Below are positions 1-13,600 of a DNA stretch of 64,000 nucleotides, piece after piece (the first letter of the stretch is position 1; each line of letters begins with the position of its first letter). A model generated the notes under the pieces. That model did not search any database. It was not told where the DNA came from and saw only the letters and a program-made list of their open reading frames with translations. Origin of the DNA: Trichoplax sp. H2 (Eukaryota > Placozoa > Uniplacotomia > Trichoplacea); assembly GCA_003344405.1 (NCBI GenBank), contig NOWV01000007.1, positions 1 to 64,000 of the forward strand, given 5' to 3'. The position numbers and the translations under genes were made by a program.

Positions 1-286
1 AGATCAAACAAGTATTGACTTAAAAATTGTTTTGATTGAATCCATTTATTTCTTTTTCATCCTTTTGACAATCTTAATACTATTCTTGGATTAACCGTTG
101 GTATCAACTCTATTGCTAACCGCTTTTTATTTTTTTCCTGCCTTCTTTAATTCTTACTATCATTGATTACTACCTTAATAACATTATTAATACCCACCTC
201 ATTCTATTGAAACCATTTTTTTGACCATCTTGCCACTGTTTTTGTTATCCCTCTCTCTATTGCCTATCGCCTGCTTTGATTAGAGG
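1..286. other. Upstream region of the FAM124-like gene
   Basis: This AT-rich stretch has pyrimidine-rich runs (many T and CT tracts) just before the start codon at 287. I see no coding signal in it. It is probably 5' UTR and promoter, or the tail of an intron if an upstream exon lies outside the window. Confidence 0.3.
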
Positions 287-1378
287 ATGGATACTATCAT
301 AGATGATTACCAAGATGGATGCGATGACATCATCGATACACGAGATCCATTTAAATGTACGATCCAAATTCAATCTGGAATGAATAATTTGAGAGAGATT
401 TTTCACCCTTTATTACAATGGATCGATCCAGTCTTTCAATTTGTCAATCTTAAAAGTGGTTTAGCCAATTTATTTCAAAAAACTAACCAAGCAACAACCT
501 TTGGCTCCAATAATTTCGAACGACGCAATCATTCAACGCATGGTAGCAATCATATTGCAAATCATAAAAATAATGGTCAAACAACGATTGAGACACAAGC
601 ATTAAGTTTAGTTTTATTCCTTCACGAGAATAATAATCCACTATCTGCTCATCAAATTCAAGAAAAATTAAAATTACCACCGTGGAAATACCATCATAGT
701 CAGTATTTAGGTGGTCCAAGTCATCATCGTCAGCATCAACAAAGACAAGCATTACAGAAGCAATCCGCTGCTCGGCAAGATTATTACTCCATCACGCGCA
801 ATTTACCACTTTGGGCTGTATCGTCGATCCATTGCGGCAATGAAGTATTGCGATTTAATATTTTTACGCGTAATCATCAAGCGATGAAAGAATTTTACAC
901 TCTTTTATTAGATGATCAACCCACCTTTCATCGTCAACATTTTTGTCTTTTTACTCTGTATAGCCAGCCTGGATTATGCATCCAACTGAGTTTAAAATAT
1001 GATGCAACTTTATTACCTATTCCTGTTCAATCGGCATTTCTACAATTTCGTGTTCATAATATTAGTGAATTATCCAGTACATTAACCTCATCGCAATTGA
1101 ATTGCCCTCATGGTAGGACTGGTTGGTGGACAACTTATGATCCAGATGGGAATTTTGTACTTTTACAAGACGATCAAAACGAAGTTAATCTTCATAATAC
1201 TGAAATTGCTAGTAATCAAAGTAGTACAGATGGCCTAACACGGCCACGCTATCAATCGTCAATATGTAGTTCTGATAGTCATGATAGTGGAGCATGTAGT
1301 GGTGAAAACGAAGATGGCTACCAAGAAGATTTCAAGAAAAATTTACCTCCTTCTATAAGCGAAGGGATCATTGTTTAA
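287..1378 (+). CDS. FAM124 family protein, single exon
   Basis: This is one uninterrupted 363-residue frame. Similarity to animal FAM124A/B is seen in order: an N-terminal block (about residues 20-60), a block containing ETQALSLVLFLHE (about 102-115), and the best-conserved block, LPLWAVSSIHCGNEVLRF and following residues (about 173-300), ending near GWWTTYDPDGNFVLLQ. In the family this region forms a glyoxalase-like (VOC) fold; no enzymatic reaction is established for FAM124, so none is claimed. Between residues 130 and 165 there is a His/Gln-rich insert, and the last 60 residues are Ser/Asp/Glu-rich and look disordered. It is shorter than vertebrate FAM124A and has no introns, unlike the other genes in the window, so an old retrocopy origin is possible. 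The start at 287 is the first Met of the open frame; an upstream exon cannot be excluded. Confidence 0.8.
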   Translation: MDTIIDDYQDGCDDIIDTRDPFKCTIQIQSGMNNLREIFHPLLQWIDPVFQFVNLKSGLANLFQKTNQATTFGSNNFERRNHSTHGSNHIANHKNNGQTTIETQALSLVLFLHENNNPLSAHQIQEKLKLPPWKYHHSQYLGGPSHHRQHQQRQALQKQSAARQDYYSITRNLPLWAVSSIHCGNEVLRFNIFTRNHQAMKEFYTLLLDDQPTFHRQHFCLFTLYSQPGLCIQLSLKYDATLLPIPVQSAFLQFRVHNISELSSTLTSSQLNCPHGRTGWWTTYDPDGNFVLLQDDQNEVNLHNTEIASNQSSTDGLTRPRYQSSICSSDSHDSGACSGENEDGYQEDFKKNLPPSISEGIIV

Positions 1379-4300
1379 CTTAATAGCCATTGGAATGATA
1401 AAGTTGCAATGATACAGTCCATTTTACCCGTCTGGATTTATTTTCGGGTCAACATTCCTTTCCTATGGAGATCATGTCAATTAGACGATGGCATGATTTC
1501 ATTAAAGGAGTAATTATTATTATTTTTTTTGTTTTCTACGTAATTGCTTGAACTACCGACTACCGAGTAGAAGCAATTGATGGGAAAGGATCGATTGGAT
1601 ATTTTTTCAATATCGTTTGAAGTCGCTTTCAACAATCTCGATGCACCAACAGGATAATGGTTAATTTATACGTCCAAATCAATTCATTTATAGTCCGTTA
1701 AAAATGGCTCTTATTTATGTGCGTATGAATACTGTACTTTTGATTGCTGAATTGTTTCAAGTCTACTATGATCAGCTCTATATCTTAACTTTAAATGATA
1801 ACTTCCTCACTTTGGCAACATCGAATTTATATATATCTGTAAATATTCGTGTTTCTATCTATCTATCGACATGATACGATTAGACACCGCTATGAATATC
1901 GCAATCATGACGATCAACGTAGAAGATACTAGCTAAAAGACGTTTCTTTTTCTTCAACCACTTTTTTTTTTATACTTCTATATCAATATGGTAGTGTAGT
2001 TGTTATTCTATACCATTTTAGAGTAGATGAGCATTAAAATACAGTGAAAAATATGAAGTAGGCGTTAGACTAGACATGTTATTTTATTTAATGTCTGTCT
2101 ATCTTGGCTGAATGTAATCCTTTATAGAAAATACATCATCGTTTAACTAGCCTTGCTATTTTATATCAAAATAGTGGATTGAATTGATCCATTAAAGATG
2201 ACATTAGTTTTCTAAAATAGTAAAAGATGTCATAACGTGATAATAGACATAAGCCATCATGGCGTATTTTTCCCCTTGTGCTGTTTCTAAAAGGAATAAT
2301 CAAATATTCGACGACATAATATCGTCGAATCATTTAGATATCGTCTTTTAAAACAATCGTGATAATTGGCTAGCCATTTTTATTGTCTTTCTAACTAATC
2401 AACATAGCTGTAATTGGATTATTAAAGAGTCTATTCTACTTTTTTTTTAGCTTTATTTTGAACGTTATTATTGATGATTGTACTAAGTGTAAAGCCATAG
2501 CCGTCATCAATCAAAGCGTTTCTATCATTACTTTGAAAGTTGAAAACATTTTTTTCACTGCCATAATTTCGATATAGTAAATGCTAATTAATACTCAACT
2601 TTGGCTAATAATATAACTCAATCAAGATTGTATGGTCTATAATAGCATTAGTTAATGATTATTTGATGACAATCGCTTGAAACTGTTTTGTATAAAAAAA
2701 AATTGAGGCTCATTTTTTATAAAATCATGTCATGATTGCTATTTGTCTATTACATCAATTTCATTTTTAATTCCATGTATCAAAACATCTGTGGTATTAC
2801 CTATCTATCTGTCTATCTCGTATCTATCATAATTAAGAAGAAGAATTGAATTAGGTTATAATTATTCATGTACAGCAGTATAATGCCGAGGAAGTATATT
2901 AATCTACTAATTAACAAGCAAAATATATCTCTATCGACAAGCATGTCTTCTAAAAATGTCTGTATATAAATCTACTGATCGAGTGATAAATAGAAATCGT
3001 TAACTTTATATATCTATATATGGTTTATATGTCTTACTCTATTCAATAATTATTTGATGATAGTAAAAATATAAAATAGCAAAGCATACTTCATGTAATC
3101 TATCAATCTTTTAAGTGCTGATTTAAAAAAAAAAATATTGTTCAATATGTCAGTCATAGCTGCATTAATCCTATTTATTATTATAATCATTTCTCAGTAC
3201 TCTATGTCTTCGTGATATCATTCTAAATATTCGTCTCGATGTTCTGTAAGTAGACACGTAATGACGATAAACATTTGTCTCACAATAATTTACTTTTTAT
3301 TTTTAACGACTTCAGTTTTGCCTGCCAATGCATCATCTAATGATATAATGTGAACATTATGTTTTTAAATCTTAACAAATTCAATGTATCTGTATAGACA
3401 TTCTATTTCAAATAACATTAAAAAGTGACAATTGGTTTTTACAATTTAATGGGTAGCTCTTGCTGTCTAAATTAGTATTTATTCAAGTCTAGAATGGACT
3501 ATTAAATCTTTATCAAAGCCTGAATGGGTATTAAAAGTGGCTTAGGCTAGTCTGCTATGTTTTCCAACTTTACCGCTTCATAAATAGGCATATAAGTTTA
3601 GGAATAAATCCTTGAATTTCACGAGAACTGGGATATTAGTGAATCTAGTTAACTTCAATATCTATTTTTGTAAATTATTGCCGTAATTATTTATTAGTGC
3701 ATGCCTCTAGGCAAGTTTAGGAATGGAATGACTAAAGTTTATAAGGACTTGGAAAACATCGAAAGTGACTCAATTAAGTTTAATCTATATTTTAAATCTA
3801 TCGCTTATGATTTCCATCGCTGATACGATTTTAAAGTTTTATAATCCAATGGATTTATCCTCGTTCCATTTTGGAAATTTTATCTAATATTAGCAAAATG
3901 CTATTTCGTGTTCATCACAGTAGGTATTGCTGTAGATAACTCCATTTGATTTTGCAATGCCTAGGCGCCAGTGAAAGTCATTTCAATCGACTTTGAGTTC
4001 AATGATATCTAGTTTAGTTTCGTCTTTAATTTTTTTTGGGTTTCCGAACAAGGGAATGATAATGTTCAATTTCAACCTGTGTTATTGTTCATCTTGCGTG
4101 GACAAACAGTTCACTCAGTCAATACATTCTTAACTAGTTCTAATTAATATCCATGTACAGTACAATCAATAAGTAACCTCATTTTGCAAAATAACATTGC
4201 AAATAAACAAATGCGAAAACATCATCATGTAGATTTATCTATCATAGCAGTTAGATAAAATAAAGGAGAACAATTAAAATGATCGATTATGTAGTGATAT

Positions 4301-5486
4301 TTTTTACCGTAAACTGATAACGGTATTGTTGTCTTGAAAAGGGTGATACAATTAAATAATGTTGTTCCGAAGCAAGAGTGATGATTTTTACTTGATATTA
4401 TTTTTCTCTCTTGGCTCTACATGTTACATTGATTTGAAAAAAATTATGTTGATAGAAGCGGTAAAACGTCAAAGTAAGGCAAGTGGCGGCATTGGCTTTG
4501 ATAATTTTTTTACACCTTCAATCTGTCATTCTGCTGATGTACATTATATCGATTGTTTGACTATTATATCTTAACTAAATGGAGCCATATTGGATTGATT
4601 CTTTCGATTGAACATTCCATTATTCTAGATAAATGCTTTTACACGATGATAGCATAAAACAACCTTTTTATTTGTTCGTAGAGAAAAAGTTCATCCATTA
4701 CCTCTCTCTCTCTCTGCATACATAATGATAGCTATGGCTATTATTATGTTGACAGTAACTATATAAAAAGAAAGACAATAGCTTAATTAATTAATGTTGC
4801 ATTTATTACAAGCAAAAAGCTGTAATTGTACACCCTGTTGTTTAACTTCAACTCCCTTTCCATGCTAATTAGGATTTATAGTTCATGATTACAGTGGACG
4901 GTTATGGATGTCGATGAGAAGTAGGAATTAATGGAAGAAGAATCTGCATTTGCTGCCTTCTTGACAGTCGGAATGCACTAATTTTATTCACCATCTATTG
5001 ATAAGACCATCAAGACCCGTATCATGGATCAAGTTAATAAAATAACCGCAACGTTGCATCTTGCTTCTCATCATCGTGATGATGGTCATGTCTATTCGTT
5101 AATTAATAGTACGAGTTTGGAATTCAATTAAAAGCGATAATTAACATGACTTAAATATATTAGGCCTAGATGATAAAGTTAAGAAGGAATCCTTTATGCT
5201 GAAATGCAACCACTTGAATAACTATTTTAGAGACAAGTCATTAAATCGATCATGATTATGTTTACTTTAACACCTTACAAGCATAAATTATTTTGCGATG
5301 CAGTATCTACACCGCCTTTGATCTTATTCATCTTTCACCTAACGCTTACTAATGTCAATCAACTAGATTGTCATCACTGCACTAGGACGAGTGCGATATT
5401 TTCTTTTTATTCCATTCTGTTTTACCGATAGAATGATCCAGTAATTCAAATAACGCCCTCGCATAAAATTTTTGTTAAGCTAAGTG
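1379..5486. other. Intergenic, no gene recognised
   Basis: This AT-rich DNA has short TCTA/TATC microsatellite-like patches (for example near 1850, 2800 and 4700). I found no exon with a recognisable protein match and no tRNA-like structure. The 71-codon frame at 4359-4574 shows no family resemblance and is most likely chance. Confidence 0.5.
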
Positions 5487-6090
5487 AGAAAATAAAGTTC
5501 CGTTCTTGATATACAGTCTGCATCAGCGTGATGGATAGCTTCAACTGATCAAGACAGAATGTTGCTATATTGTAGAGGAAAAAATAGTTTAGCACTCTCT
5601 ATGCAGACATTGAATGAAGATGAACTGTAATTGCAAGCTGTGCTATGTGAGAAAAGAGCGTTCCATTCAATGATTGAGATACTGTATGTCGTCTGCATAG
5701 ACACGATTAATAAATTCAAGACAGTATGTTGATATAGAGGGGGAAATAATTTAGCACTCTTCTAGGCAGATATCGGATAACGATGAACTGTAATTAATTA
5801 TAGGTGATGATGAGAAAGCAACGTTGAGGTATTGAGATACAGTCTACATCAGCGTGACTAATTGATTTAAGACAGAATGTTGCTATAGAGGAGAAAATAG
5901 TTTAGCATTCTTCTATGCACACATTCGATACAGATGAACTGTAATTATATAAGGTACACTATGTGGAAAAGACCATTTAGTTATTGAGAAAAACGTGGAG
6001 TCTGTATCCGCTCAATTGATAGATTCAAGACGAAATGTTAGTAACTAAGAGAATAAACGAGCACTTATCTTGATACCCATCGAACAAAGA
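5487..6090. repeat. Diverged tandem repeat, ~180 bp unit, about 3.5 copies
   Basis: Copies share the blocks GAGATACAGTCTGCATCAGC, CAAGACAGAATGTTGCTATA, AAAATAGTTTAGCACTCT and GATGAACTGTAATT in the same order. Copies begin near 5500, 5680, 5840 and 5990. The copies differ by substitutions and small indels and no reading frame is preserved, so this is a non-coding minisatellite. Confidence 0.75.
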
Positions 6091-7390
6091 CTAACTGTAA
6101 TAATAAGAAAAGAGTGAGAACAGGCATGAATGGTTAGTTATTTCTACAGTAATCGCATATTTTATAAGGTTAATAAGTAAGAAATTAGCGTGTCATGATT
6201 GAGGTGTAGTACAGATATGGTTGATTACTTAATTAGTGGTAGAATAATGATAATTAAGGAAAAGGAGGCAATCATAAGGATGATAGTGATGAGAGAGCAA
6301 ATAACAGGAGAAAGTTAAGCGATTACTGATTGGCTGCTATGTTTTAAGAAATAATTTTTAGCGAAGGCTATGGATAAGCTTGCAATTATGACTACACGTG
6401 GAATGCTAAAGAACAATTCATTGGTTAATTTTAATGGAATAGAGATGAGAATTTACATATAATTTATTCGATCTCTCTCTTTCAATGATGGCAATTAATT
6501 AACTAGATCAACAAGACCTATGCTGTTCATGATAATAAATTACAATGACCAATTGAAGTTAGTCAACTCGACAAAGGCTAATTCTCGACTTGCCAACGCC
6601 TAAAAAATGGAAGAAAGATACGTGTAAACGCTGATACGCATCGATAGAGATGTCTATGCTGATAGAGTATGAAATTCCAGCCTAGTAGCCTCGCTTACTG
6701 ATTTAAAATTGCTCGATAAATTGTGTCTTGATCAAATAAAGTAGAGGAATAAACTGTTTGATTGTTAATATGCATTATGCAAAAATTAAAATATACTGTA
6801 TATACTGGTACTTTGTTTTCTGCATATTATGGATTATGGAATTGTTTTATAATAAAAGCACAGTATAGGTATTTGATTTCTATACTATGAATGATGCCTA
6901 GGCGCGTTCCAATCATATTAAATTTAAAAGAAAGTTTTTGTTGATGATACTATTATATATTAATTATTGAATCAGGGACAACGATCATCGTTGGTTGAAT
7001 ATAAAATTATTGCATAATGTAATATCTTGACTGTAGAATTAAAAGAGTACTGGCCTGAATCATGTCCCAAGAGAAAAATTGATATTTCACCTCGATACTC
7101 TGAATTTGTTGAGGCATTTCTTTGCAAACGTTAAAATATGCGTATAATTCATTAGTAAAGGAAATATCACAGAATATCGCAACATGCAGATTTGAAGTAG
7201 CAATCTAATACTAGTAATTGCGCTATCTACGTATGCAACTACTAAAACTGATCGCGTAGTCAAACCTAATCCTCGTTACTTGTAATTGATTATTTTATTG
7301 TGTATATCTTATTCTGTCAGTTATTTATCTGTATGATTCTCATAATCGCAGTCTGCTACTCGATTTTGTAATATTAATTTATTGTAGTAA
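6091..7390. other. Intergenic, no gene recognised
   Basis: AT-rich DNA lying between two tandem arrays. I see no exon-like or RNA-like signal in it. Confidence 0.4.
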
Positions 7391-9850
7391 TGATATTCAG
7401 GCCTGTACACCAGTTGCTTCAACAAAGATCAGAGCTACTGTAGTACTTTGTTCACAATATTTTCCAGTTTCACAATATGTACTATGATTTTATTCTACTT
7501 CAACTTATTCATTCCAGATAGAGTTGAAACGAGCATATTTAGGTGGAATCTGCAAAGGCCACTTACTATAATATTAATTTATTATAGTATTGATACTTAG
7601 ACCTGTATACCAGTTGCTCCAACAAAGATCAGAGCTACTGCAGTACTTTGTTTACAGTGCTTTCCAGCTTCATAATATGTTCTACGATATTATTCTACTT
7701 CAATTTTGCCATTCCAAATCGAGTTCAAAAGAGCATATTTAGATGGAAGCTACAAAGGCCACTCACTATAATATTAATTTATTGTAGTATAGATACTTGT
7801 AATAAAAGTGTCTCACAATAACTGTCTTAGGCAAATGGTATTTTGTAAAAGGTTTTTATTACAAAGTTTTAGGACTAGTAGAGCAATCATTCATTACTAC
7901 AAGAATCTAGTCTAAAATCGAAAGTATTCCGAGCTCATAGTGAAGTCTCTTCTCCCTGTGAGCTCATCTCTGCAGTTCGTTCAATCCATTTATGACAACT
8001 TGATTGATCTACAATCAGACATGAGTTATCAAACAAAATACTTTTCTCAAATAGCACATCATTCTACTCAAGATGTCACTACTCTTCTATTAACGTCTAG
8101 GCTCTTTCTCCGAAGGGCATCTGAAAAACTACAGTGTTTCTAGCTACATCAATCATGTACCATAATTAGTCAGCTGGCTACTATTAGTCATCAACAATTT
8201 CTAATATAGCAGTTAGCAATCATGTAATATTAGCTTGACTTAATATCTATTCAGAGTAACCTAACGATATCAAATATAGCTATGCTTATAATCAAATATG
8301 GGTGCATCACTAAAATACTTAGTTAGACCTGTACACTGGTTGCTCCAACAAAGATCACAGCTACTGCACCACTCACTATAATAATTTATTGCAGTACAGT
8401 ATTGATATACAAACCTGTACACCAGTTGTTCCAATAAAGATCACAGCTACTGCAATGCTTTATTCGCAGTGCCTTTCAGCTTGATATTATGTTCTACGAC
8501 ATTATTTTACTGCAATTGAGTTATTCCAAATCGAGTTCAAACAAGCACATTTAGGTGGAAGTCGCAAAGGCCACTCACTATAATATTAATTTATTGTAGT
8601 GCAGTGTTGATACTCAGACCTGTACACCAGTGGCTCTCACAAAGATCACAGCTACTGCAATACTTTATTCACAGTGCCTTTCAGCCTCACGATATGTTCT
8701 ACGACATTATTTTACTGCAATTGAATTCAAACGAGCAAATCCAGGTAGAAGTCGCAAAGGCCACTCACTATAATAATTTATTGCAGTACAGTATTGATAT
8801 ACAAACCTGTACACCAGTTGTTCCAACAAAGATCACAGCTACTCCAATGCTTTATTCACAGTACTTTTCAGCTTGATATTATGTTCTACGACATTATTTT
8901 ACTGCAATTGAGTTATTCCAAATCGAGTTCAAACGAGCACATCTAGGTGGAAGTCGCAAAGGCCACTCACTATAATATTAATTTATTGTAGTGCAGTGTT
9001 GATACTCAGACCTGTACACCAGTGGCTCTCACAAAGATCACAGCTACTGCAATACTTTATTCACAGTGCCTTTCAGCTTCACGATATGTTCTACGACATT
9101 ATTTTACTGCAATTGAGTTATTCCAAATCGAGTTCAAACGAGCACATCTAGGTGGAAGTCGCAAAGGCCACTCACTATAATATTAATTTATTGTAGTGCA
9201 GTGTTGATACTCAGACCTGTACACCAGTTGCTCCAACAAAGATCACAGCTACTGCAATGCTTTATTCACAGTACTTTTCAGCTTGATATTATGTTCTACG
9301 ACATTATTTTATTGCAATTGAGTTATTCCAAATGGAGTTCAAACGAGCCAATCCAGGTGGAAGTCGCAAAGGCTACTCACTATAATATTAATTTATTGTA
9401 GTGCAGCGTTGATACTCAGACCTGTATACCAGTGGCTCCCACAAAGATCACAGCAGCTGCAATACTTAATTCACAGTGCCTTTCAGCTTCACAATATGTT
9501 CTACGACATTATTTTACTGCAATTGAATCATTCCAAATGGAGTTCAAACGAGCTAATCCAGGTGGAAGTCGCAAAGGCTACTCACTATAATAATGTTAAT
9601 TTATTGCAGTGCAATATTGATACTCAAACCTGTACACCGGTTGCTCCAACAAAGACCACAGCTACTGCAATACTTGTTGACAGTGCCTTTCAGCTTGATA
9701 ATATATTCTACGACATTATTTTACTGCAATTGAGTTATTCCAAATCGAGTGGCAATGAGCAACTCCAGGTCGAGGTAGAAGGACTTAAGTGGATCAAGGT
9801 GCTAAGGCCGCTTCGCCACTGTACTGATACTCAAACCTATGAAGTATAAT
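7391..9850. repeat. Satellite array, ~203 bp unit, about 9-10 copies
   Basis: The unit begins near GATACTCAGACCTGTACACC, continues through CAACAAAGATCACAGCTACTG, TGTTCTACGACATTATTTTA, GAGTTCAAACGAGC and GGTGGAAGTCGCAAAGG, and ends with ACTCACTATAATATTAATTT. Unit starts are near 7391, 7593, 8324, 8406, 8609, 8797, 9000, 9206, 9410 and 9619. The spacing is mostly 203-209, with one 188 bp unit and truncated or interrupted copies around 7.8-8.4 kb. The more distal copies (8.4-9.8 kb) are the most similar to each other, pointing to recent local expansion. Several plus-strand frames of 66-146 codons fall in the array, but they are broken in different places in each copy, so I treat the array as non-coding. 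Confidence 0.9.
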
Positions 9851-10631
9851 GTTGATATTGCGTCCAAACATACCATACTGTACAATGTATTATACTATGG
9901 TAATCCTTGATAAATAATCATACTATAGGACTAAAAAGACAAGCGATCGATTTGTGTACCGTGAATTGTATCGACTATCGATACTCAAACATGGCTTACG
10001 AAAAAGGAATTACACTAAGAGTGAAGTAATTAAAGCCATACTGTGCCGATGGTAGAAATGACGATAGTCATACAGTAGTAAGCTAACTGTCGCTAACAAG
10101 CGATGGCGGCGAGCTAAAATCCTAGATGCCGATGGAAGAGTCGCAGCGCAGCAGCATCGAATGATGGACGACTAGCCGCAGGAATCATTTTAAATTTTTA
10201 CTCATTCCTATCTTCTAGCGCCATGTTGTAGACTGTTGGATCGCTGTCTACTATCGTTTAGCTCTTAAGATTACTTAGCTGATATGAAGATAATGTTATT
10301 ATCATCAACAGGATTGAAATTGACATTGCCAAGCCAGACTGTCTGGTAGGATTGACGCCATTACCTGTTCTCATTCTTCTCTATCGATTTCTTCATTTTC
10401 GCCATTCCACATCAATCTCATACGAGCTTTGTGCAGATAAATGCGATTGGTGGATGGTCAACTAGAGTAGAGAAAGGAATTCTTGTACTTGGAATAACAG
10501 GAAACTATACAGTACAGTGTAAAAGAGATAGGAATAGTCTCTCAGTGGTGATCCTAGATACTCATTCTATCTGTGGTGTGTGTGTGTTTGGACTTTGCAA
10601 TTGAAAACTTGCCTCTATCCGACAATCCATC
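9851..10631. promoter_or_regulatory. Region upstream of FUZ, probable 5' UTR and promoter
   Basis: This stretch has somewhat higher GC than its surroundings around 10090-10150 and a short GT run near 10575. No exon is recognised. It probably carries the FUZ transcription start, which cannot be placed by eye. Confidence 0.3.
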
Positions 10632-13600
10632 ATGGCTTACGTTATTGCTTTAACAAGCGGTGGAGGAGTTCCTCTCTTTACTCGTACTATTGGCGATTAT
10701 GAAGCGGTATGTACGTAGAATTGTATTGAACATGTAATATTAGCCGTGTTTATGCGTTATTTCAAAATTATTACCGAATTTGCTAAGCTATTCAACTATC
10801 TTAAATCAATGTATCCATTGAGATTGTGATGGAATCAATTTCACATCAATTCATCTTACCGGATCATGAACTAAAAAAACATAGTGGATAGTGAATAAGT
10901 TTAGCAATACAGGCGATTGTTCCCGATGGATAGTTTAAATACATATTCCTCAAGGTCTTAAGACTGTTGCCTAGAAAGTCTACGTAGGGGCCTCCATTCT
11001 GTGACATCGCACTTTTCACTCAATCATGTAACCGATTAATTTGATCATTCTTGATTGATGTTAGCTCCCTTTTCCAACTGTTGGCTCGTTGAATGGCGTA
11101 CATATGTTTACAGAAACTCATGGAGCAAAATTACTCAGTACACGAACACAAAATGCAAAGATCGTATGGCAAGTTTTCAATGACAGGTTATATTAAGCGG
11201 CTAGCGTTAATTAGTCATTGTAATCATTCTAAACTTGTTGAAATAACCAATGATTCGCCTAGGTAATGCTTCAATTTTATCTATCCCCTGACAGCATTAC
11301 AATAATTATTGTAACGGTCGATGATGGTGCCAGCGATGTTCACTTGAAAACGTTATTACAATTTATTTATAACGCTATGGTAAGTCATTGGTGATGCATC
11401 TAATTGAACGGATTTCAACATCAACAATAAACAAGGATGAGCATCAATCATCCAACAGACGATATACGAGTATGAATTATTGATAAACTTGGCTATGAAC
11501 TATAGCTATCTCTTACTCTATATAATTGTAAAGATCTGTTCAGTTTTAAAATCCATAATGATCGACTTCTCCTTTCGTAAATTACGTCTTATTGCAAGAC
11601 TTTACTATAGTAAAGTGTAATTAACCTTGAGTAATCTTAGTTTTGCATTTCTGGTTCATCACCTCCATTGCTACATTGGTCCATTTTTTCTTCGTCAATG
11701 CAGCATCCTATATCGATAGCTTACAATCTAGTCAATCAGAGTAGTGATTTTTAATATTGACATTAGCTGTGCATTTTCTAATCCGCCACTATTCCCTATT
11801 ATTTATAATCTATACAACCATGGATACTCACTCATAGATTCTCTTTTTGGGAGAGAATGAACTTAAATCACTTAGAAATGTCGAACGACTAAAGAAAGAG
11901 CTAAAAGTAGGGATATATCGCAATCATGAAATGCAAATGAATGTCTAATTTTGCTATTAATCAAACTAATGTATATTTTAATTGTATTTATAGAGTATTT
12001 ATTTCCTGATTGATAAACTGCTTGAAGAAAGTCTATTAATCGGTCATATAACTGGCTGCTTGGATACTACTGCTTTTACAGATATTGATGTTCTTCAAGT
12101 ACATAGTTATTAGATAGTAATGATATTGATCAATGAAAAATTTTAAAATTCACTTGACACTCATTGTGGTTGCATTTCTTCAGTAATTTTAAGCTTTACT
12201 CCATGACATTGATGGTATTATCTATCGTTAGGATTGTTTGGAAGCCTTTGTTGGATGGTGTAATACTGAATTTGGATGCGTATTAATCAATGGTAAATTG
12301 GCTGCTTCAACGACACGCTGGTAGGTACCTGCGTCTAATTTTATCTTGAATATTTAACTTGAGCTTAATGATATATTTTATTGCATCTGGATAAAGTGCA
12401 TATGAATATACTGTATGTGTATATCCATATTCTGAAAATGTTATTTTTATGAAAAAAATAAGGTATTTATCGTTTGTTGATGTATTTCAATAGGTGGAAC
12501 TTACCGTCTACAGATTCGATCCTATTGTCGCTATTAATTTCCGCTATGGTGCATTCAGCTTCCAAAGATATCGCTATTTATTTACCGGCTACTTTTCCAG
12601 ATGTACTGTATTATTTAGCGATAATTACATTTTGCGCAGCAGATACTACAATATTGTTATTCAATACATCTAATAATCTTAAATAAAATGGTTGTAGGTA
12701 CCTCATCGCCTGATGACATTTCAGGTAATGTCTCTAAGCTTTTTGATCAAATTTATCACATTACCTTTATTATTGCTACGACATTAAGGAGACTAATGCT
12801 ATGTAAATTTCATAGATTCTAGATGGGGTTGAGGTATGCGTCCTTTGTGGATCAACACCGTCACATAATGAAGTCTTACAAAATGTATGTAATAGCATTA
12901 AATAGGACAGATCAATAACGTATGGTACTTACTGTTGTCGATGAATATTTGCAGCAAATTTTAGATTCATATTGGAGAAGTTGTATCGATATTTTAAAAA
13001 ATGATATGCGTAATGCACCAAAAGTTCTTCCACCTTCCATAACTCTCGATTTTGGAATACTTGGGTAGGATTAAGCCCTGAAAATAGCAAGAAAGTCAAA
13101 TTTTGTAAAATTATTATTTTTTGTTATTAAACCTTGAAACTAATGCTATGGGTGTTATTCAACGATGCTTTCAGATTTATTCTTCTAAACCAAAACAGCC
13201 GTAAATGTCTAGCAACCTTTGTCAGAGCTGTCTCTAATTTTACTGGAATAGATGATTCAGCCGCAATCGGTAAGTATAACCTAATACGCTTATTCTCTGC
13301 TGGTCATTGAAATGAGCAAAACATTGAATTATTCTAGAGTAAGATATTTTGATCCCTTTAACTCTTGTTTATTATTTCACTTAGTACCTGGCAATTCAAT
13401 TACAGCAGAACTACAGTGTAGGAATACTTTGGTCTCTTTTTATAAATCTGTCGTAGATACGTTATTTCCCGTTGTAAATAAATGCTATACAACAGGTTTG
13501 GAACTACTTAGTAACATCCTTATGTAATAATCTGTTTTGCGTTATTGAATTAGTTATGGTTGTAGCTTATTTCGGCTTTATTTGTTATATTGTTATTGAC

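Noticed and set aside
483-752. Minus-strand frame opposite the FAM124-like gene
   Set aside because: A shadow of the real plus-strand gene with no similarity of its own.
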